This document shows, in pieces, positions 1 through 12,977 of a stretch of 64,000 bases of DNA (the first letter of the stretch is position 1; each line of letters starts with the position of its first letter). Below the pieces are notes generated by a model. It worked only from the letters and a program-made list of their open reading frames with translations, made no database searches and was not told the DNA's origin. The stretch covers positions 12,152,001-12,216,000 of the forward strand of contig NC_091054.1 in NCBI RefSeq assembly GCF_963966145.1. The letters are read 5' to 3'. This stretch comes from Tenebrio molitor (taxonomy: Eukaryota; Arthropoda; Insecta; Coleoptera; Tenebrionidae). The translations under genes and the position numbers were made by a program.

Positions 1-1080
1 TTGAACTTCAACATAATATTTTTGTAATATTAGACTTTGTTTTCATTTATATGCAATCTCGCTGGTATATGCGTATATGGAATTTATGCAAATATTGATC
101 ATTCACAAAAAACTTAATCAGTTCAAGCACTTCAAACGTTGGTCCAGAAACATCTTTTCTGAACGACTATTCCTTCAAATTTAAAACGTTTTTTTAAAAT
201 ACTTTCTTTTTGTAAATATTAAAACCAAGGTCATGATCATAAAAACGGGTGAGGTTATTGTTACTCTAGAACTAGTTGATACGAATATAGACGCGATAAT
301 TATCAACAAAAAACATTTCAAGCATTAAACATCATATCAGATAAAAAATCCCGAGGACGTAACAATTATATACGACGTAATAATTTCACAACGTGGCCAT
401 AACACAGCATTTCCTCGCCTAGAAAAGCATTCAACCCTCATATTTTTGCCATTTGAAAGTTTGCCATCAATGATTTATCTAACAGTCATAATTTTGCATA
501 CAGTACCTATAAAATTCCACAAGAAAGATTTATGCATCAAAGATGAAGATGCACACCTAAATTCCTTCCATCCTAATCGAATTTCCCAACATCAAACACG
601 TTGTCTATCTAGTGGAAAATCGATCAAGGCAAATGTCTAATCAAATATTTAAATCGTAAAAGCGAACAGAATTTACATAATAGGTTCACATGCACTTCGA
701 ATTATGCAGTCTCATGTTACGAAATATTTTACTGGAACTTCTAATGTTACGCGACGGTGAGAGTTTAGACACATGTTGGGAGATTAACATCAAGCAAAAC
801 AAGCCAGCGAAATGTTGGAAACGGAAATATTTTGATTAATCTAAGACGAAAGGGTCATGTTTCAGACGTTATCGCGTAAACAAAAATTAAATTAATTGCT
901 CGCCCGGCGCATCCACCATATGTGCGCTGATAAAATTACATTTCGGCGTTATTATGGCCGATGAAATGTTCTACCCTTCGGTTAAAACGATTCTCGCTTA
1001 AAAGAGTCACAGAAGTAGTTCTTGCTTCTTTAAATAATCTCATACAGTGAATACAAAAATTTTGGAAACGTTTTTCAATT
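1..1080. other. Intergenic, nothing recognised
   Basis: AT-rich DNA with only short frames. A 16-bp match to 5903-5918 (inverted, GGTGGATGCGCCGGG) near 903-920 is the only oddity. Confidence 0.6.
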
Positions 1081-1205
1081 GCAAACTAGTAGACCTGACA
1101 ACAATGCGCTAGACATTGCGCTGTTTATAACCTCAAACTTAGAAAAACATAACCTACTTGAACATACAGGTTCACTACCAAATTAAATGCAAAATTTCCA
1201 TGGTT
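1081..1205. repeat. Dispersed repeat, copy 1
   Basis: GCAAACTAGTAGACCTGACA, ATAACCTCAAACTTAGAAAA and ACTACCAAATTAAATGCAAA match 2137-2262 in direct orientation with scattered changes. No ends or coding potential recognised. Confidence 0.7.
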
Positions 1206-2136
1206 TTTCATTATGCCAAAACAACATGAATGCATTTTATATGGTATAATTTTGTTATCTAAAAGTAGGCGTATGCCTCTGGAGCTCTGGCATTTTCAGG
1301 TGTCAAATAACCGGGAAACTCGATACGCTCTGCACAACACCTCGAACAAAATAAAACACCGTAAGGGAATAAATAATTTGAGTTTCCCGTGTTGCTGTTT
1401 TCGGCAAACTGTAGGGGGTTCCCAATTTGAATGTAAAATCCAATTCAACTCCCCGATTTTGCTCGCAACATGTGATCTCTTGATGAATTTTTCACAAGAA
1501 CTAATGAAAAATGCGCTCGAATAACGTTTGCTAACACTAGTGTTCCGAAGCGGAAACGGGCGGTTCTTGGACTAATTTATGATGAACGTTGGAGAGATGG
1601 GCGGTAACTGGTGAAAAAGATAAACTTCGACCGGTAAAAGCCGAGGGCACTTTATTTCAACGGAGCTACGAAATTATTATGTCGCGTTCGAAACTAATAA
1701 ACTTATTGTAACAATGTCGTTTTTATGGGCTGAAAAGCGAACCTCTTGACAAGGCCGCGTATTACCCGAAAGAGGGTTAAAATACGCAAGTAATTAAAAG
1801 ATAATGGAGGCAAGCTCTGTAATGAGCCAACCACTTGAGATTACTTCCCAGAGTTGCAAAGTTAAAGAAGAAGGGTGAAAGCTGTGGACATTACAGGGAT
1901 TACATCGGCAGGAATGTATTGTGCTTTAAAAGTCGCTTTGCTAATAATTTTGTAGTTTTTGTATTTTTAAATTAATTTTTTGTGTAAACACCGTTCACGT
2001 TATTTTGGCATAATGGGATGCCATGATTTATTTTTTTAACGTTGGACACACTGTTTGATTTTCATCACTAAAGTGCCTGACATGCGGACCTATCAAAATG
2101 AACATAACGTGTTGCTGAATTTCCGCGATGTCTGAA

Positions 2137-2262
2137 TATTCTTGCAAACTAGGAAAACTGACAACAATGCACTAGACATTGACGCTATTTATAACCTCAA
2201 ACTTAGAAAAACATAACCTAATTCAACAGACAGCTTTACTACCAAATTAAACGCAAAATTGC
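2137..2262. repeat. Dispersed repeat, copy 2
   Basis: Direct, diverged copy of 1081-1205 about 1.06 kb downstream. The 931 bp between the two copies look like ordinary intergenic DNA. Confidence 0.7.
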
Positions 2263-3197
2263 AATTATTTCGAAAATGTTTATCAATTGAAAAGCTTATT
2301 TATACAAGATACGTGATTGGATGATGGGAAAATCTAAAATTTAATTGTGAAATAATAATCGACAACTTTAAGGTAAACAGGATAAAGCAAAACAATAATG
2401 GACAAACTAAACTATTAATTTAACATTAACGTAGGTATCAGAATTACGTTGTACAAAATCATAACAACCATTTAATCGGTTGAAATTTAGTTTCTTTCGT
2501 TAAATGAAATAAAAAAATGGAAGAGCAACAAGTTGCCCGTTATTGCTTTTATGAGCTGAAAACTTTCTGGTTACTTCAAAAAAATAAATAATCGCTAAAT
2601 CTATAAACTCTACAATACATTAAATTAAAATTGATGATCATTGATCAGTATGTTCAATTTATTAAATATGGTGTATTTTCCAATTTTTACTATAGTCAAA
2701 TAAATCTAAGCAACAATCGCTGCTCTGTACGTTACATTTAGAACAATAACTTCTTATCGAATTGACTTTCACGAATATTGTTTATCTGTTAAATGTTTGG
2801 AAAACTTTTATTTAAAAACAATTTTCCTGTTCAAAACCGCATCGATAACGACAAAACAGTAATCATAAAACAAACCAGAACGATGACTATCTGTTTCTGT
2901 GGTGAAATACTCGCATTACAAAACATTTCTATCTGATCGATTTTGCCGTTTGGGCCAACAAAAAATTACAAGAAACTTTTACGCCAACACTGAATAATTA
3001 AATTGGCTTTCGACACAAAACAAACGATATGGTTAATTCTTAATGGAATTTAGTTTAGTTTTTGCAAAGTTATTAATTAAATTAAAGTCTTTGAATTTAA
3101 CTTCGTAACAATTGATGCAAGACCTTGACCATAAATACAACTTCTTTAAATGTCATTTATGCAATTCATCGTAGCTAATTAATTAAATATGTTGTTT
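2263..3197. other. Intergenic, nothing recognised
   Basis: AT-rich, no repeat copy, ORF or hairpin that I can support. The same holds for 1206-2136 between the two copies of the first repeat, including the unrecognised 103-codon frame at 1213-1524. Confidence 0.6.
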
Positions 3198-3452
3198 TAA
3201 CATACCTACGAAAACAGTGTTTTAATGAAGGCTTTAAGATACTGTTTTTGGAAACTTTTATTTTTGTTATATTGGCAATTTCTGTTAGTGGACCTTGACT
3301 ATTCAACGAAATCAAACGTCAGTTGTCAAACAATAACAATCAGAACAAAAGTACCAACCCAAAGATTATAGACAAAAAATTCCCCATGTGAAATGAAAAA
3401 TTGTTGAAACAGAAACTAGGTAACTGAGCAAAGTAGAAAAATACTGCATTAC

Positions 3453-3563
3453 ACTCGTTTTATAACACGTTTTGTCACACTTGCTACCTTTTAAAGCACT
3501 TCTCGCTATGCTCGTCGTGCTTTAAACCCGCGCGTGCGACAATATGCCGTCTTATAAAACTTG
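3453..3563. repeat. Palindrome with CGAG-type core (tandem unit 1)
   Basis: The left arm ACTCGTTTTATAACACGTTT, then GTCACACTTG and TTTAAAGCAC, is mirrored on the right (GTGCTTTAAACCCGCGCGTG, GTCTTATAAAACTTG). Core 3496-3520 reads, on the minus strand, GCACGACGAGCATAGCGAGA then AGTGC. Arms are about 50 bp and imperfect. Confidence 0.75.
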
Positions 3564-3893
3564 TATAATAATATACTATTAAGTAATGACCTAAAACAGT
3601 AAAACTTCTCTTGACCTCACAATGATATTTATGCTATTCATTAACTAAAACATACCTACGAAAACAGTATTTTAATGAAGGCTTTAAGATACTGTTTTTG
3701 GAAACTTTTATTTTTGTCATATTGGCAATTTCTGTTAGTGGTCCTTGACTATCCAACGAAATAAAACAATGAATCAGACCAGAAGTACCAACCCAAACGT
3801 TATAGACAAAAAAACCCCCATGTGAAATTAAAATTCGTTGAAACAGAAATTTTCATTGAACTAACTGAGCAAAGTAGAAAAATACTGTATTGC

Positions 3894-4003
3894 ACTCGTT
3901 TTATAAGACGTTTTGTCACACTTGCTATCTTTTAAAGCACTCCCCGCTATGCTCGTCGTGCTTTAAACCCGCGCGTGCGACAATATGCCGTCTTATAAAA
4001 CTT
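3894..4003. repeat. Palindrome with CGAG-type core (tandem unit 2)
   Basis: Same palindrome as in unit 1. It is better paired in the outer arm: TTTTATAAGACG on the left matches CGTCTTATAAAA on the right, whereas unit 1 has TTTTATAACACG. Confidence 0.75.
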
Positions 4004-4046
4004 GTATAATAATATACTATTAAGTAATGACCGAAAACAGTAAAAA

Positions 4047-6719
4047 AATGTTTTGTGTCATTAGTTTAGTTCTTTTCCTGTTGCCTATTTTTCCATACTA
4101 CAGTAGACTTTTATTAATAAAGAAGAAGAAAAACTTGAATAAAAATCAGTAATCTTTAGACTTTGTAAGATTTATTAAAAATTAAACGATTGTAACGCGA
4201 GGCCATGAAACCGTTAAGACTTTGATGGCCACTCTCTGACCAGGTATTAGCCAAGATGGCGCCATTAACTTTCCGTCCAAAGCGACACGCTTCATTTAAC
4301 ATCATTTTCTCATGAGTGCCAATCTGGCAACAAGCGAAGCGTCAGACTTTCGCGTTAATAATTAACACCAGGCTCTAAATCAAAAGTTTGACAGGGTCCT
4401 GAAAATTTGATCGAGAGCCAAGTTGGCAAATTTCGTTGAAAACAGGATTTTTAAAACTGTTCTTCTGACTTGTGCGTGTTTCTAAATAAGAGTGTGGCGT
4501 GCGTTTAATAAATAATTTTCAATTGTGCCGTAAAGAAATTCACAGATTGAGATAGGCTAAAGCACGGCGAGTGACGTAGACGAGATTTCTCCATACTCAT
4601 TACCGAGTAACTGAAATAAAATTTTGTACAAAACGTAAAAAATCGAATTGTCGTTTTTACTGCTGCTTTATTCAAATTTGCGATTAAGCCCATCTAGACC
4701 GTAGCCTGCATTTGGATAGTAAAAGTGCGGTTCGTTTGCCTTTATGAATCACAAACACACATCTAAAAACATAATAAAGAAGTTTGCTTCACTCGTTTTC
4801 TGCTAAAAGCTTCATTAAATAGCGCTAAATGAGAGGATATTTTTCGAGACAGGAAACCAGGTCCTCGTACCTACCTACATTTCGTGAAATATGCAAGAGC
4901 ACCTTTGATAGTTTCTGCACACCATTTAATATCGGTTTTTATAGCGCAATTTCTGATTCATTTCCATTTCAATATGTTTTTTGTTAAGCCTAATAAAATG
5001 TTAAAACGTTGTGTTTTCGTTACTCCTGAAAGAACTCTGTCTCGCGTGCTTAAGATACCGTTACGGTCACGAAATTACTTGAAAAGGGAGATGGATTTCT
5101 TTGTTTGTAATTACGCGTTTTTTATTGTTGTTGAAAATAGTTACAATAAGTGGAATATTCGACTGAAGTCAGGAGCAATAACCTGCGATTTATGGCATTG
5201 AAAAATGTTTTTCGATTCATTTTCTGATATTGTCCGCCAATCACCTTTGACTTCTGTTTTAATCGAGTAATGGTGGCTTTAAACTCCAAGCCACTCGTAA
5301 AAATCAATGATTAAAATGTCAAAGTTAACAAATCTTTTAATCTAAATTACGCAGATGTAATTTGGAGGCACTGTTAAGTTAAACTTCAGCTTGCATTGAA
5401 TACTTTAATACTCTCTTACTTAAAGAAAGCGTTTCTTGTTTTCTTACCATCTACTTAATCTTAAATTACAAATAAGCATTAGACAGAAACAAAACAGACA
5501 GTAGATAAATTACTTCTAGGAAGAAAAGCTCTGTAGTGAAGTATTTATTACTTCTAAAGCGTGTCATCGGGTGTGTGATGGATCAGAAAAAATAAGATGA
5601 TTTTTATTATGAGAAATTTATTCAGAATTATACATCAAATATTATATGTTTTATCACGAAAACATATTAAACAGTTTGAATATTGTTTAATTATTAGGTT
5701 AATACATTTTCAGAATCTTCGGCGTGAGTCGACAGTGAGAGCTTACTAAGCACCTATTATTATTAATATCATCCAAGAGCTTCCATCAAAGATGACACTT
5801 TGCCGCCCAAACTTAAAAAGCTCCATAAAAAAGCGTAAGTCGAGGTGGTGTCGAAGTTGGCTTTAATTACAAACTCTTAAGTGAATTTTGCATGAAAATT
5901 GGTGGATGCGCCGGGGGAAATTATGTTGATTTTTTTTTTCTTTTTCGGCGTTTATTGTTTACAAACTCCAGAAGAACGCTATCTTTTTCGCGTGTGCTTT
6001 TTTAATAAACTGACACTACCGCTGTTTTCACCCCAAAAAATATATTTTCTTCATTAAGACTCACTTCCTCCAAAAAACCGGCAATCCTCTTCACTATCTT
6101 TGCTCGCCAGACAGTTACTTAAACCGAGTGAATGGAATAAATGGCACGATAACAGACAAGGGACTACAATTCCTTACAAATCCATTTACACCTGTTTCGT
6201 TTCTTAAGGACAATGCACTGTTATCTCTTTGTTCTGTTTTCCCTCGGGCAAATTGCATACGCAACACTCGGAGAAGCATCTCCTAATTAAAATTGCTTTA
6301 TTATGATGTACAGAAGCTGTGTCAAATTGATTCGTAAAATTATCACACTGTTGCTATCGTTTCAATTTCGTATGGGACTAACTATTATATAAATCTGCTC
6401 ATTCATATAAATTACAGGACATTTTCATTTGCCAATAAACGGAATAATTAGTCATCGTTAAAGCTCTGTTATGTCACAATACTGGAATAAACGGAATCAA
6501 GTGAAAAATTAATAAACGACTAACCTGTTACGCAAGAAAAGTTTAAAGCTGAAATGAAAACGAAATATAAGGTTGCGTAAAGCAGAAAACTATAATTTTA
6601 TTTTAAAGAAACACTCTTAATGCAATAGCATTTTACGGTCATTATCATTATTTATTACGAGCACGAAAAAGTTTGAAATCATAAAATTTTCAGAAAATGA
6701 TTAATTCATAAATACTTGC
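4047..6719. other. Intergenic, nothing recognised
   Basis: Only short frames (for example 4884-5201, +) without recognisable domains. No strong repeats were seen apart from the 16-bp match at 5903. Confidence 0.6.
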
Positions 6720-6795
6720 CAACGTGGAAACGCTGCAAGCATTCGGGGCACTTTTCCAGATTCCGCATTATTATCGGAAATTTTTGCATTGTAAA
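6720..6795. repeat. ~60-75-bp repeat, inverted relative to 9540-9602
   Basis: AACGTGGAAACGCTGCAAGC, ATTCGGGGCACTTTTCCAG and ATTCCGCATTATTATCGGAA match the reverse complement of 9540-9602 almost perfectly. The flanks do not match, and I recognise no family. Confidence 0.75.
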
Positions 6796-7172
6796 TTAAA
6801 AATGTTATGTAATTATGTTATCAATACTTTGGGAAATCGATTTTTCAAAATACAGTAGTAAACGGCCCTAAACAAGTCGGCGAAGTTTAGTATTGCTATT
6901 TTGTATAATTTTATTGATGATTTTATGCTAATACACTACATTGTAATTTGATACGTTGATCCAACATTAATTAACAATATTTAACGAAGGCAAAATTATG
7001 GCATTATTTAAACTGGTGGCAAATTTTGGAACATGCCTCTAATTACCATGAAATATAAAATAATGGTTAATTTGCTATAAAACATGAGGTAGAAGTTATA
7101 ACGTAATGTAACATAATCAAATTATTTGTCAGGCCACTATAAATATAATAATAAATAAAATTTCTTTGCCAT

Positions 7173-7410
7173 ATATCGCACGTTCAAATGAAATCCTAAG
7201 TTGAGTAGGCGTTGGAAAATTAAGCCGTTTAGAACAGTGTAAAGTTTGAATTTCCCGCCGTTTGACACGAATGACGATGAAGATTTTTTTTTATTCTAAA
7301 TTTTAGGTTAGCTGTCAACATGCTGCAATTAATCTACCTTTTACAAAAGCACAACAATTGACGGTTTCCAACGCCTTCTCAGCCCAGGATTTCATTTGAA
7401 CGCGCGATAT
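7173..7410. mobile_element. MITE of the 'GCGTTCAAATG' family, internally deleted copy
   Basis: The same ~45-bp inverted ends as 46808-47176 (CGTTCAAATGAAATCCTAAG on the left). An internal segment of roughly 130 bp after CACGAATGACG is missing. About 238 bp. Confidence 0.8.
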
Positions 7411-7585
7411 TATAATGTATTTTTTTGTTAGACACTGTCAGAATTTGAGAATTTTCGCCTGTGTGAACGGATTTTGATAAATGTCACAACTTGTCAAAAT
7501 GAAACGTCAAGCTAATTTTAAAGGTTTTAAGCGATTTGGAGCCTTTAAGGGGCTCGTCGAACAAAAAAACGTTGTATTCAACTCG

Positions 7586-7628
7586 TTCGTGTGTAAATTG
7601 GGCTTTTTTTGGCACTCGTGTTACAATA
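7586..7628. repeat. Segment shared (inverted) with 37268-37318, weak palindrome
   Basis: GTGTGTAAATTGGGCTTTTT then GGCACTCGTG matches the reverse complement of CACTCGTGTCAAAAAAGCCC AATTTACATAC. Short, with CACTCG motifs typical of the other palindromes. Confidence 0.55.
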
Positions 7629-8956
7629 GTGTCAATTGTGTGAACGGTGTATTCACATAATTCTGATCATTTTCATATGGAGCAGCAGCTACAGTCATAG
7701 TCATTTATAATAACCCTGTATAAATAAATGATCTGGCTGATTCTACCAAGACAAAATTGAATATTAGGTTATTTTAGTACCACCCAAAACTGTTGTAATG
7801 TGGCTTCAGCAAAGCGGATATCTCGAAGGAGTTTTCGTTTACTCACATTTCTTGTTTTGTGTGTGAGATAAAAATAATATTAGCGCAATTAATTATCGTG
7901 TTGCGGTCGCCTAAATTAAAACTTTTAAAATTGCGCATTAGTTCGTTTCCTCCGAAGAAGTTCCAATAAAAGTTTATTGTGCGAGAAGCGGTTGACATTA
8001 CAACTGAAATCGTCCAGTAAACAAGGTAACTGCTTTTGTCAACGCTGCAATTCGCCAAGTTTGTATAAAATTTAAAAGAACGTGTTTCCTCAACTGCTGG
8101 GGAGTTTAAAAAATCCACAGACAACATCAGCTAAGTAATTAAGTTGCGAAATTAGCAGAAACGCGTGACAGCACTGCCAATTTCTCAACTTGATCAGCCT
8201 CAACAAGTCTCCGGCTGAGAATTGCAAATTACGAACTCGAATTGCTATTTCCTCGGGTAGCTTCGAGCTGCCTAATCGCTCTAAGATTAAGATTCATTCA
8301 TAAATACTTTAAATATGTATATCCATTTAATTTATAGACAGTGGTACGTCTGTGAATTAATTGTGAAATTTAGTGTGGTGTTTTAAGTCAATCGAAGCAG
8401 TGTCGCGTTTCCTTCCACGTATTAATAAAATGTAAAACCAGAATGAAATGTTTGAAATATAATTAAATTCCTAATTTAAAATTAAGTAAGTTAAATAAGT
8501 ACTCCATGTTTTCGGATTTTCGTTTTATTAAATAACTAAGAAAGACGGAGATTTTATTTTTACCTCACGGTGGATAAACTTAATTACCGTTTGGGAAAGA
8601 TTGCATTAGGTTAGGCAGCAGGAAGTTGACAATTTTTTTTTCTTAGTACATAATGTTATATCGATGCGGTCTTTAAATTACGAGTACAGTTTTCCTAAAA
8701 TTAAATCTGTAATTAAGGATAAAATTTTAAAATAGTAAGGTAAACAACTAACAACTAACAAAGAAATTTAATAAAAAATATTTATGGAGTACTTTACTGT
8801 TTTCTTTTTACAGAATTGGGTTGTTGTGACTGTCTTGGCAAAATAAAATTTTTCGTAAAATTTAAATTTTGTAATGTGTTTAGTGACACTCTTTTAATTT
8901 ACATAATAACGACCTATTTACTTTTGATACAAAATAACTACAAGAAAATAAGTGAA

Positions 8957-9083
8957 AAAAAGTGAGGTTAGATTTACACAGCTAATCCGTAATCCGCAAT
9001 CCGTGGTGCGTTCACAATCGACTCTTCAATGCCAACTTTGAGGAGAAATTTAAATGAACGCCGGATATAACAAATCTGCTGCA
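8957..9083. mobile_element. Half-MITE of the 'TCTCCTCAAAGTTGGCG' family
   Basis: AAAAAGTGAGGTTAGATTTA through CCGTGGTGCGTTCACAATCG and TTGAGGAGAAATTTAAATGA matches the interior plus right arm of 34178-34343. The left arm is absent. It lies just upstream of a Tc1-like coding relic. Confidence 0.7.
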
Positions 9084-9108
9084 GCCTATTGTTTGTTGTT
9101 CTTTCTAA

Positions 9109-9245
9109 CATTCAGAGGTTAGTAAACCCCATTTTCAGCATGGTAATGCGCGCCGTCATATGGCAAGAGCTACAATACTGCTCCTGGAATGACATACCTC
9201 AGAGCGTTATTGATCATTTGATTGAAAGCACACCTCAAGGTGTAA
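9109..9245 (+). pseudogene. Possible C-terminal relic of a Tc1/mariner-like transposase
   Basis: The frame reads WQELQYCSWNDIPQSVIDHL and then IESTPQGV. Many Tc1-type transposases end with W..IPQ..I..LI.SMP.R, so this may be a short leftover of such a C-terminus. No DDE catalytic segment is visible nearby. The relic is about 45 codons long. Confidence 0.35.
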
Positions 9246-9539
9246 TAATAATGTTTCAGATACCGATTTGTGACGAACATCTGTTAGATTGGCCTTAAGC
9301 CCCCTGGACAGTTTATCAATAACAATAAATATCATTTGAGTAACAATATATTCGGGAAGACCTCCAGCTCTTTCAATGATAGGTCTTCCAGATCCATAGC
9401 ACTCCGTTCGCGACACAGGTGTGGATTCCTTGCGCGTATCGACTATTTCCAGTTCGTTAAAATAAATTAATCTGAGAATCATAGAATTAATCAGGCAATC
9501 ATTTTAAGAAATAAACATTTTTGTTTTATAATACAAAAA

Positions 9540-9602
9540 TTTCCGATAATATTGCGGAATCTGGAAAAGTGCCCCGAATGCTTGCAGCGTTTCCACGTTG
9601 AA
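9540..9602. repeat. ~60-75-bp repeat, partner of 6720-6795
   Basis: Near-identical inverted partner. On the minus strand it lies in an open frame (NVETLQAFGALFQIPQYYRK) that I do not recognise, so a short conserved exon copied in a rearrangement cannot be excluded. Confidence 0.7.
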
Positions 9603-11431
9603 TGGCAAGGGAAATCCTCTCGAAAAGGAATTTCTTTGATTTTGAATCGCCTGATTCCGCGATAAGTCGGTTTCCGATGACAAATCAATTAAAAATCTAA
9701 ATGTAGAATTTCCGTCTTTGTAATATCTTAAGGAAGATAAAACTATGCCGTGTGTGTGAAAGAACAACTAAAAGTGATAAATAATATATAAGAAAAAAAG
9801 GGAAATAGAGTCGAAAAATCCTGGAGTTACAGATTTTGGGCGAAAAGTAAAAGAAAGGATTGTTTTGAATTATTATATAAGTACTATTTCTCATCAATGC
9901 CGATTTGTTTCTTATTTAATACTAAACTATCTACCATTATTACAAAAGAAATAAGAAAAACGCAAAATGTCAGCTGTTATAACAGGCTTCATGAGAAACC
10001 ACACAAGTGGCACATTTATCAAAGTGCGCTTGAATTAACTTAAGACAAAGTTTGTCAAGCAAGTTGAAAAAAGTTACAAACTCAGACTTCACATAATTTG
10101 CTAGTTACATAGTATGGAATAAATTACAATTATACCGGAAAAATAAATGAAGACTTCCAATGCGCATTGGGACATAATGTAAAAGTTTAACTGGCAAACT
10201 GCAAGTGTTGAAAATGGATCAATGCAATTTGTACAGAAATTAATTTTCTGCATTATTTCTAAAAAGGTCAAGTGGTTGATTAAACAAATGTTAGTTGAAA
10301 CACAGTTTTGTTTTACTTCGTTCGCATTCATGAAAACACAATTATTGCGTAATTATGTGGCAGGAACCTCAATTATCAATTATTTATTTACACAGAACAT
10401 ATGCCAAATTGTTTTCTACCATTTTGCTACACGTGTCTTTCTCGGAAATGCAAGTTTTTGAGGATCATTCGCAGTCCCTTTCATTTAGTATTCTATTAAG
10501 AAGTCAACCAAGTCCTTTGTTGTAAAATTTTGATACACCCGTCGACCTTTTTCCTGTTTCTTTTTAATAAGACATCCTTTCAATCTGCGTTAAAATCTGA
10601 ACATTGTAGGAGCTAATTGGATTCAGCAAGCTTCATTCATTCTAACAATACTTTCGATAATTATGTTTGTGGATAACGTGAGGATCGCGCATTTCATAAA
10701 ATATTTGATATAATGGCTCAGATTAAGTTTCCTTAAACATTTCATTGGTTAAAAAGACAATCGTCCAGGCCATACAATATGGTAAAAATGTGACATATCA
10801 GTTTCAAGCCATTTATACACCAAAAACGGAAAGAAATATTGCAATGTGTCTTTACGTTGAAGAAAATCAAACTGTTCAGCTGGTGAGAAAATTAAACCAA
10901 AAGTGGTTGACAGAACAATGTTTTTAGTCACATAGTTAAAGTCTCGGAGGAATCCAAACATCTTTTTCATCACTCTTGAGGCAGATATATTATTACTGGG
11001 GATATGAATCAGGGATATGTATTTTTATCTGCCTTTTACAAACTTTTACCAAAGAAAAGTGATCCAAAGTGTCGTTAAGTGAAATAATTTGTTCTTAAGT
11101 AAAAAAAATAATTTAGAGTTTTAACGCAAAAAATAATTAAGGTGGTTTTAAAAATGTATCTTAGGTAGGTGCAGAACAGGCATTATAATCGTCATGGTTC
11201 GTAATAAAATAGAAGACAGCAATTTAAAAGTGGATTACCTTATTAAGAGAATTCAATTTAACTGAGACAGGTAACGAATGAACTATTTAAGAGCTCCCGT
11301 ATTATGTGACCTTTTGGAGAAATAAATTATTGTTGGTTGTTAACTCTCTTTATTGGCAAATTAAAGTTAACGGTTCATTTTGTATTATTTTTCTAAGTCT
11401 TTCACCGGTTTCTGATTTAATTATTTTACTA
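9603..11431. other. Intergenic, nothing recognised
   Basis: Overlapping short frames on both strands (10101-10461, 10745-10973) are AT-driven and lack motifs. The gap 11782-12977, including the Cys-rich minus frame 12192-12533, also shows nothing I can name. Confidence 0.55.
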
Positions 11432-11512
11432 CATTTTACAGCGCGAGGTTTTTAGATTGAAACACAACCGCGCAGCGGGAGTGTTTTAACAAAAACCGAG
11501 CGATGTAAAATG
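11432..11512. repeat. Palindrome with CG-rich core
   Basis: CATTTTACAGCGCGAGGTTT on the left mirrors AAACCGAGCGATGTAAAATG on the right. The inner arms AAACACAACCGCGC and GCGGGAGTGTTTT also pair. Arms are about 38 bp. Confidence 0.7.
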
Positions 11513-11714
11513 CCTACCGCATTAGTAATGTATTGATAATTTTGGCCGACGACCCACTACTTGTTTTCTCAAATTTGAAATTTGTTGTAACCAAAAATTT
11601 TGCAAAACCTGTCAAAGACTGACATTTAGTTAATGAAATGGCAGAAAGTTATCTAATATACCGATAACTGACACGCTTACGATTTACACACAGGTTAAAG
11701 AAAGCTTAAAATTT

Positions 11715-11781
11715 TCTTGGTATTTTACACACTCCGTGCGGTAAAGTGACAGATAGTTTGGTTAGTGTGTAAAAATCAAGA
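11715..11781. repeat. Inverted repeat, 18-19-bp arms
   Basis: TCTTGGTATTTTACACACT (11715) is mirrored by AGTGTGTAAAAATCAAGA (to 11781) around a 30-bp spacer with CCGTGCGG. Confidence 0.6.
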
Positions 11782-12977
11782 TACCGTAACTGTTCACAAT
11801 GTGTAAACATGCCATTTAGAGTTGAGGAGGCCAAAAAATACATTAAATCGCCTTGCTGGTGATAAGCTGTTTATTTTGACGAGTTTTATTGATAGCACGT
11901 GGGTCTCCATAATACCCTGTATACCTTTGCAAAAATATGTTCAGTAAAAAAATATTTTTTTTATAAATCCCTACTTGATAACGCCAATAGTTTTGCTTTT
12001 CTTGTTTATTTCAATTTTATTAAAATATAAATTGTTATTTGAAATGCACCATTTATTTCTTGTCACCCGTTGACAAAACATCATTTAGAAGAAATATCAG
12101 CCCTCATTTGTAAGCTTATCCAGGAGGTTTCAGTATTGTGCAGAAGTACACGAAGATTAGTTAAATCCCCCAGAACGTGGCAGTAAACATATTACACTTT
12201 AAAAAGAAATAAATCACGATATTTACGGGACCGGGTATCGATTTTGATAATCACCGCGAGCAAAAGCATTAATAAATTATGCAAGCACACCTGACAACCT
12301 AAATGCTCACTCAAGAGACACGTGAGGTTATCCGGAAATTTATGTGCGACACATACTCCACATTCCTTTATGAATAATAATCGTCCCTCAGCGTTTAGGC
12401 TCATTAAAAATGTGCCCTCCTTTAGGTGACATCTCTTAATACAATAGTAATTTGACACGAGAAGTCTTGATGAGATTCCTAATATCCTTGATCTGTTTCT
12501 GTCACAGTGCTTGAAACCACAATGACTTGTCATATTCTATTCAACAGCGGCAAGTGTTCATCAGACTCGAACTATTGTTAGGCTCGGACACATTTCTACG
12601 CTGCAACTTGCTGCATTAAATTAAGAGAAATCTGATTAATTTTACAAAAGAACAAAAACGAAAGGGAAAGAGCGCAGGAACCTACTCGTGACATCAGAAA
12701 TGATAAATGTTTCATTCGTGGAGCTTGGATAGAAGTTGTGTGAACCACATGTGCTCTTTTATATGCAAAACTTAGGTGTTTAGTGAGAGTTATAAATGCG
12801 TAAGTTTCCCATCTGGTTTATTATCATTTTATGCCCACCTTGAATTTAACATGAACTGCAAGTGCGACGTTTCAACCGTATACGCGGTTGTGAGTTTTAT
12901 AATACAGGATGATCGAGGTTGTACATTGAATACGAAGTCCCTGAAACTAACAATAAAATAAATAACAATTCAAAATA

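Larger units (their letters stand above)
3198..4046. repeat. Tandem duplication (two ~400-bp units, period ~450) carrying two palindromes
   Basis: Unit 1 is 3198-3606 and unit 2 is 3648-4046. Both begin AACATACCTACGAAAACAGT and end TAAGTAATGACC. Each includes a palindrome, 3453-3563 and 3894-4003. The units differ by substitutions and small indels, so the duplication is not recent. A related palindrome lies inverted at 38990-39090. Confidence 0.8.

Noticed and set aside
1213..1524. 103-codon + strand frame
   Set aside because: No recognisable domain, no splice or promoter context; expected by chance in a window this size.
3198..4046. CRISPR-like repeat array
   Set aside because: There are only two long units without short regular repeats and spacers, in a eukaryotic context.
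12192..12533. 113-codon Cys-rich minus-strand frame
   Set aside because: The Cys spacing fits no finger or receptor family that I know, and there is no supporting exon structure.
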